From Fidelibacterota bacterium (GTDB taxonomy: Bacteria; Marinisomatota; SORT01), in assembly GCA_022563775.1 (NCBI GenBank), contig JADFMS010000068.1, positions 1 through 6,854 of the forward strand: 6,854 bases of DNA, written 5' to 3'. Numbering within the stretch: position 1 is the first letter of the stretch; every line of letters begins with the position of its first letter. The position numbers and the translations under genes are program-made. Of the stretch, positions 6,028-6,854 are shown one piece after another. The notes beneath the pieces are model-generated. The model was not told the DNA's origin, made no database searches, and saw only the letters and a program-made list of their open reading frames with translations.

Positions 6028-6579
6028 ATGACGAGAGAAGAAACACTTAGCCTGATGAATGAATATGTGGAGAACGAAAAACTCCGTAAACATATGTATG
6101 CAGTTGAAGCTGCGATGAAAACATATGCAAGAAAATATAATGAAGACGAAGCGGTTTGGGGCATCACAGGGCTTATACATGATTTTGATTATGAAAAATA
6201 TCCCTCAGAAGAGGAGCATTCTGTTGTCGGTGCGAACATCTTAGAAGAGAAGGGGTATCCCCCGGAAGTCATACACGCCGTTCGCTCTCACGTTCCGGGA
6301 AGCTCAACTCCGAGGGACGCTCTCTTGGACAAGACTCTTTTTGCCGTTGATGAACTCTGCGGTTTTATCGTCGCCGTCGCATTGGTGCGGCCAAGCAAGA
6401 AAATTGAAGAGGTTAAAATTAAATCTATAAAGAAAAAACTTAAAGCTGCGGGATTTGCCCGTCAGGTAAGCCGGGAGCACATAGAGCAGGGAATCGAAGA
6501 ACTTGGTGTAGAAAGAGACGAACATATGCAGACTGTTCTTGATGCGATGAAGGGCGTTTCGGAATCTCTTGGACTTTAA
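6028..6579 (+). CDS. HD-domain phosphohydrolase family protein
   Basis: A 183-residue soluble protein with an HD-superfamily metal site: H22 (RKHMYAVEAAM), the H51-D52 doublet in GLIHDFDYEKYP, further histidines H64 (EEEHSVVGA), H83 and H88 (HAVRSHVPG), and D108 in FAVDELCGF. This order (H, HD, H, H, D) is that of HDIG-type phosphohydrolases acting on nucleotides or other phosphate esters; the substrate cannot be read from the sequence. The C-terminal third (about 120-183) is a charged helical region, VRPSKKIEEVKIKSIKKKLKAAGFAR onward, shared by small stand-alone HD proteins as far as I recall. No signal peptide or membrane segment is seen. ATG 6028 is supported by AGGA at 6013-6016. It lies 57 bases upstream of the MutT-like gene in the same direction and is probably co-transcribed with it. 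A nucleotide-pool cleaning role is a guess from that neighbour. Confidence 0.85.
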   Translation: MTREETLSLMNEYVENEKLRKHMYAVEAAMKTYARKYNEDEAVWGITGLIHDFDYEKYPSEEEHSVVGANILEEKGYPPEVIHAVRSHVPGSSTPRDALLDKTLFAVDELCGFIVAVALVRPSKKIEEVKIKSIKKKLKAAGFARQVSREHIEQGIEELGVERDEHMQTVLDAMKGVSESLGL

Positions 6580-6636
6580 TAGATAGATCAACAGCTATCA
6601 GAGTTTTTTGAAACAAATTACTTTTTTTATTCAAAG

Positions 6637-6854
6637 ATGAAATCTTCACTAACTGAGGTTGTCGCCGGTATAATCAAACACAATGGTCAATATCTCATAA
6701 CAAAGAGATTTGAAAACTCTCATCTTGGAGGGATGTGGGAATTCCCCGGTGGAAAAATAATGAAAGGTGAGAGCGAAAAAATCGCGCTAAAAAGAGAACT
6801 AAAAGAGGAAGTCGGCATTGAATGTAGCGTAGGTAGGCTTGTCTATGAAACCTC
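6637..6854 (+). CDS. mutT: MutT-like Nudix hydrolase, cut by the right edge
   Basis: Seventy-two codons from ATG 6637 to the end of the window, with no stop reached, so only the N-terminal half is visible. Residues 39-61 match the Nudix box (G-x5-E-x7-R-E-L-x-E-E-x-G-I) at every fixed position, with metal-binding glutamates E54, E57 and E58. It is preceded by GGMWEFPGGK (31-40), the MutT-type lead-in. The start KSSLTEVVAGIIKHNGQYLITKR is also typical of MutT, which hydrolyses 8-oxo-dGTP to the monophosphate and prevents A-to-C type mutations. A later C-terminal domain, or fusion to another function, cannot be excluded because the gene is incomplete. The start has only a weak AAAG upstream. 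No convincing promoter lies in the 57-base gap after the HD gene. Confidence 0.88.
   Translation, partial: MKSSLTEVVAGIIKHNGQYLITKRFENSHLGGMWEFPGGKIMKGESEKIALKRELKEEVGIECSVGRLVYET

Noticed and set aside
5929..6180. Minus-strand 83-codon frame spanning the divergent promoter region and the HD gene start
   Set aside because: It overlaps the conserved HD-gene N-terminus and an AT-rich spacer, and the translation looks like non-coding sequence.
6582..6609. Possible terminator after the HD gene: GATAG/CTATC stem followed by six T
   Set aside because: The stem is only 5 bp and AT-rich, the loop is 8 bases, and four bases separate stem and T-run; too weak to call.

Overview
The window looks like an ordinary chromosomal housekeeping segment of a diderm (outer-membrane) bacterium of moderate to low GC. 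The evidence is an LptF/LptG-type lipopolysaccharide exporter permease beside a bifunctional class A penicillin-binding protein. The LptF/LptG protein is longer than the proteobacterial type, TTG start codons are used, and a palindromic spacer element of a kind seen in several environmental lineages is present. Together these loosely suggest the Bacteroidota/Ignavibacteria/Marinimicrobia side of the tree. That placement is an inference with low confidence; no phylogenetic marker is present.

Layout. At the left edge is the 5' part of a tRNA-Arg(UCU) gene on the minus strand, with a good sigma70-like promoter (64-92). Diverging from it on the plus strand is a tight three-gene operon: an LptF/LptG family permease (start 150 or 165, end 1544), a gamma-class carbonic anhydrase-like protein (1541-2062), and a thymidine/pyrimidine-nucleoside phosphorylase (2059-3360). 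Both internal junctions are TTGA overlaps, in which a TTG start overlaps the TGA stop of the gene before. At the second junction the Shine-Dalgarno sequence lies inside a 9-bp hairpin, which suggests translational coupling.

The 273-base gap at 3361-3633 separates converging genes and holds no gene. It is filled by a nested inverted-repeat element with smaller hairpins inserted in it. A PBP1A-type transglycosylase/transpeptidase follows on the minus strand (5868-3634). A 159-base divergent region (5869-6027) carries candidate promoters for both directions. An HD-domain phosphohydrolase (6028-6579) and the first 72 codons of a MutT-like Nudix hydrolase (6637 to the right edge) follow on the plus strand.

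Functionally the genes fall into envelope biogenesis (LptF/G, PBP1A) and small-molecule or nucleotide metabolism (gamma-CA, nucleoside phosphorylase, HD hydrolase, MutT). I see no mobile element, CRISPR array, toxin-antitoxin pair or defence system, and nothing that amounts to a new multi-gene system. The observations most worth a second look are the Shine-Dalgarno-sequestering hairpin at 2040-2060 and the palindromic element at 3374-3567.
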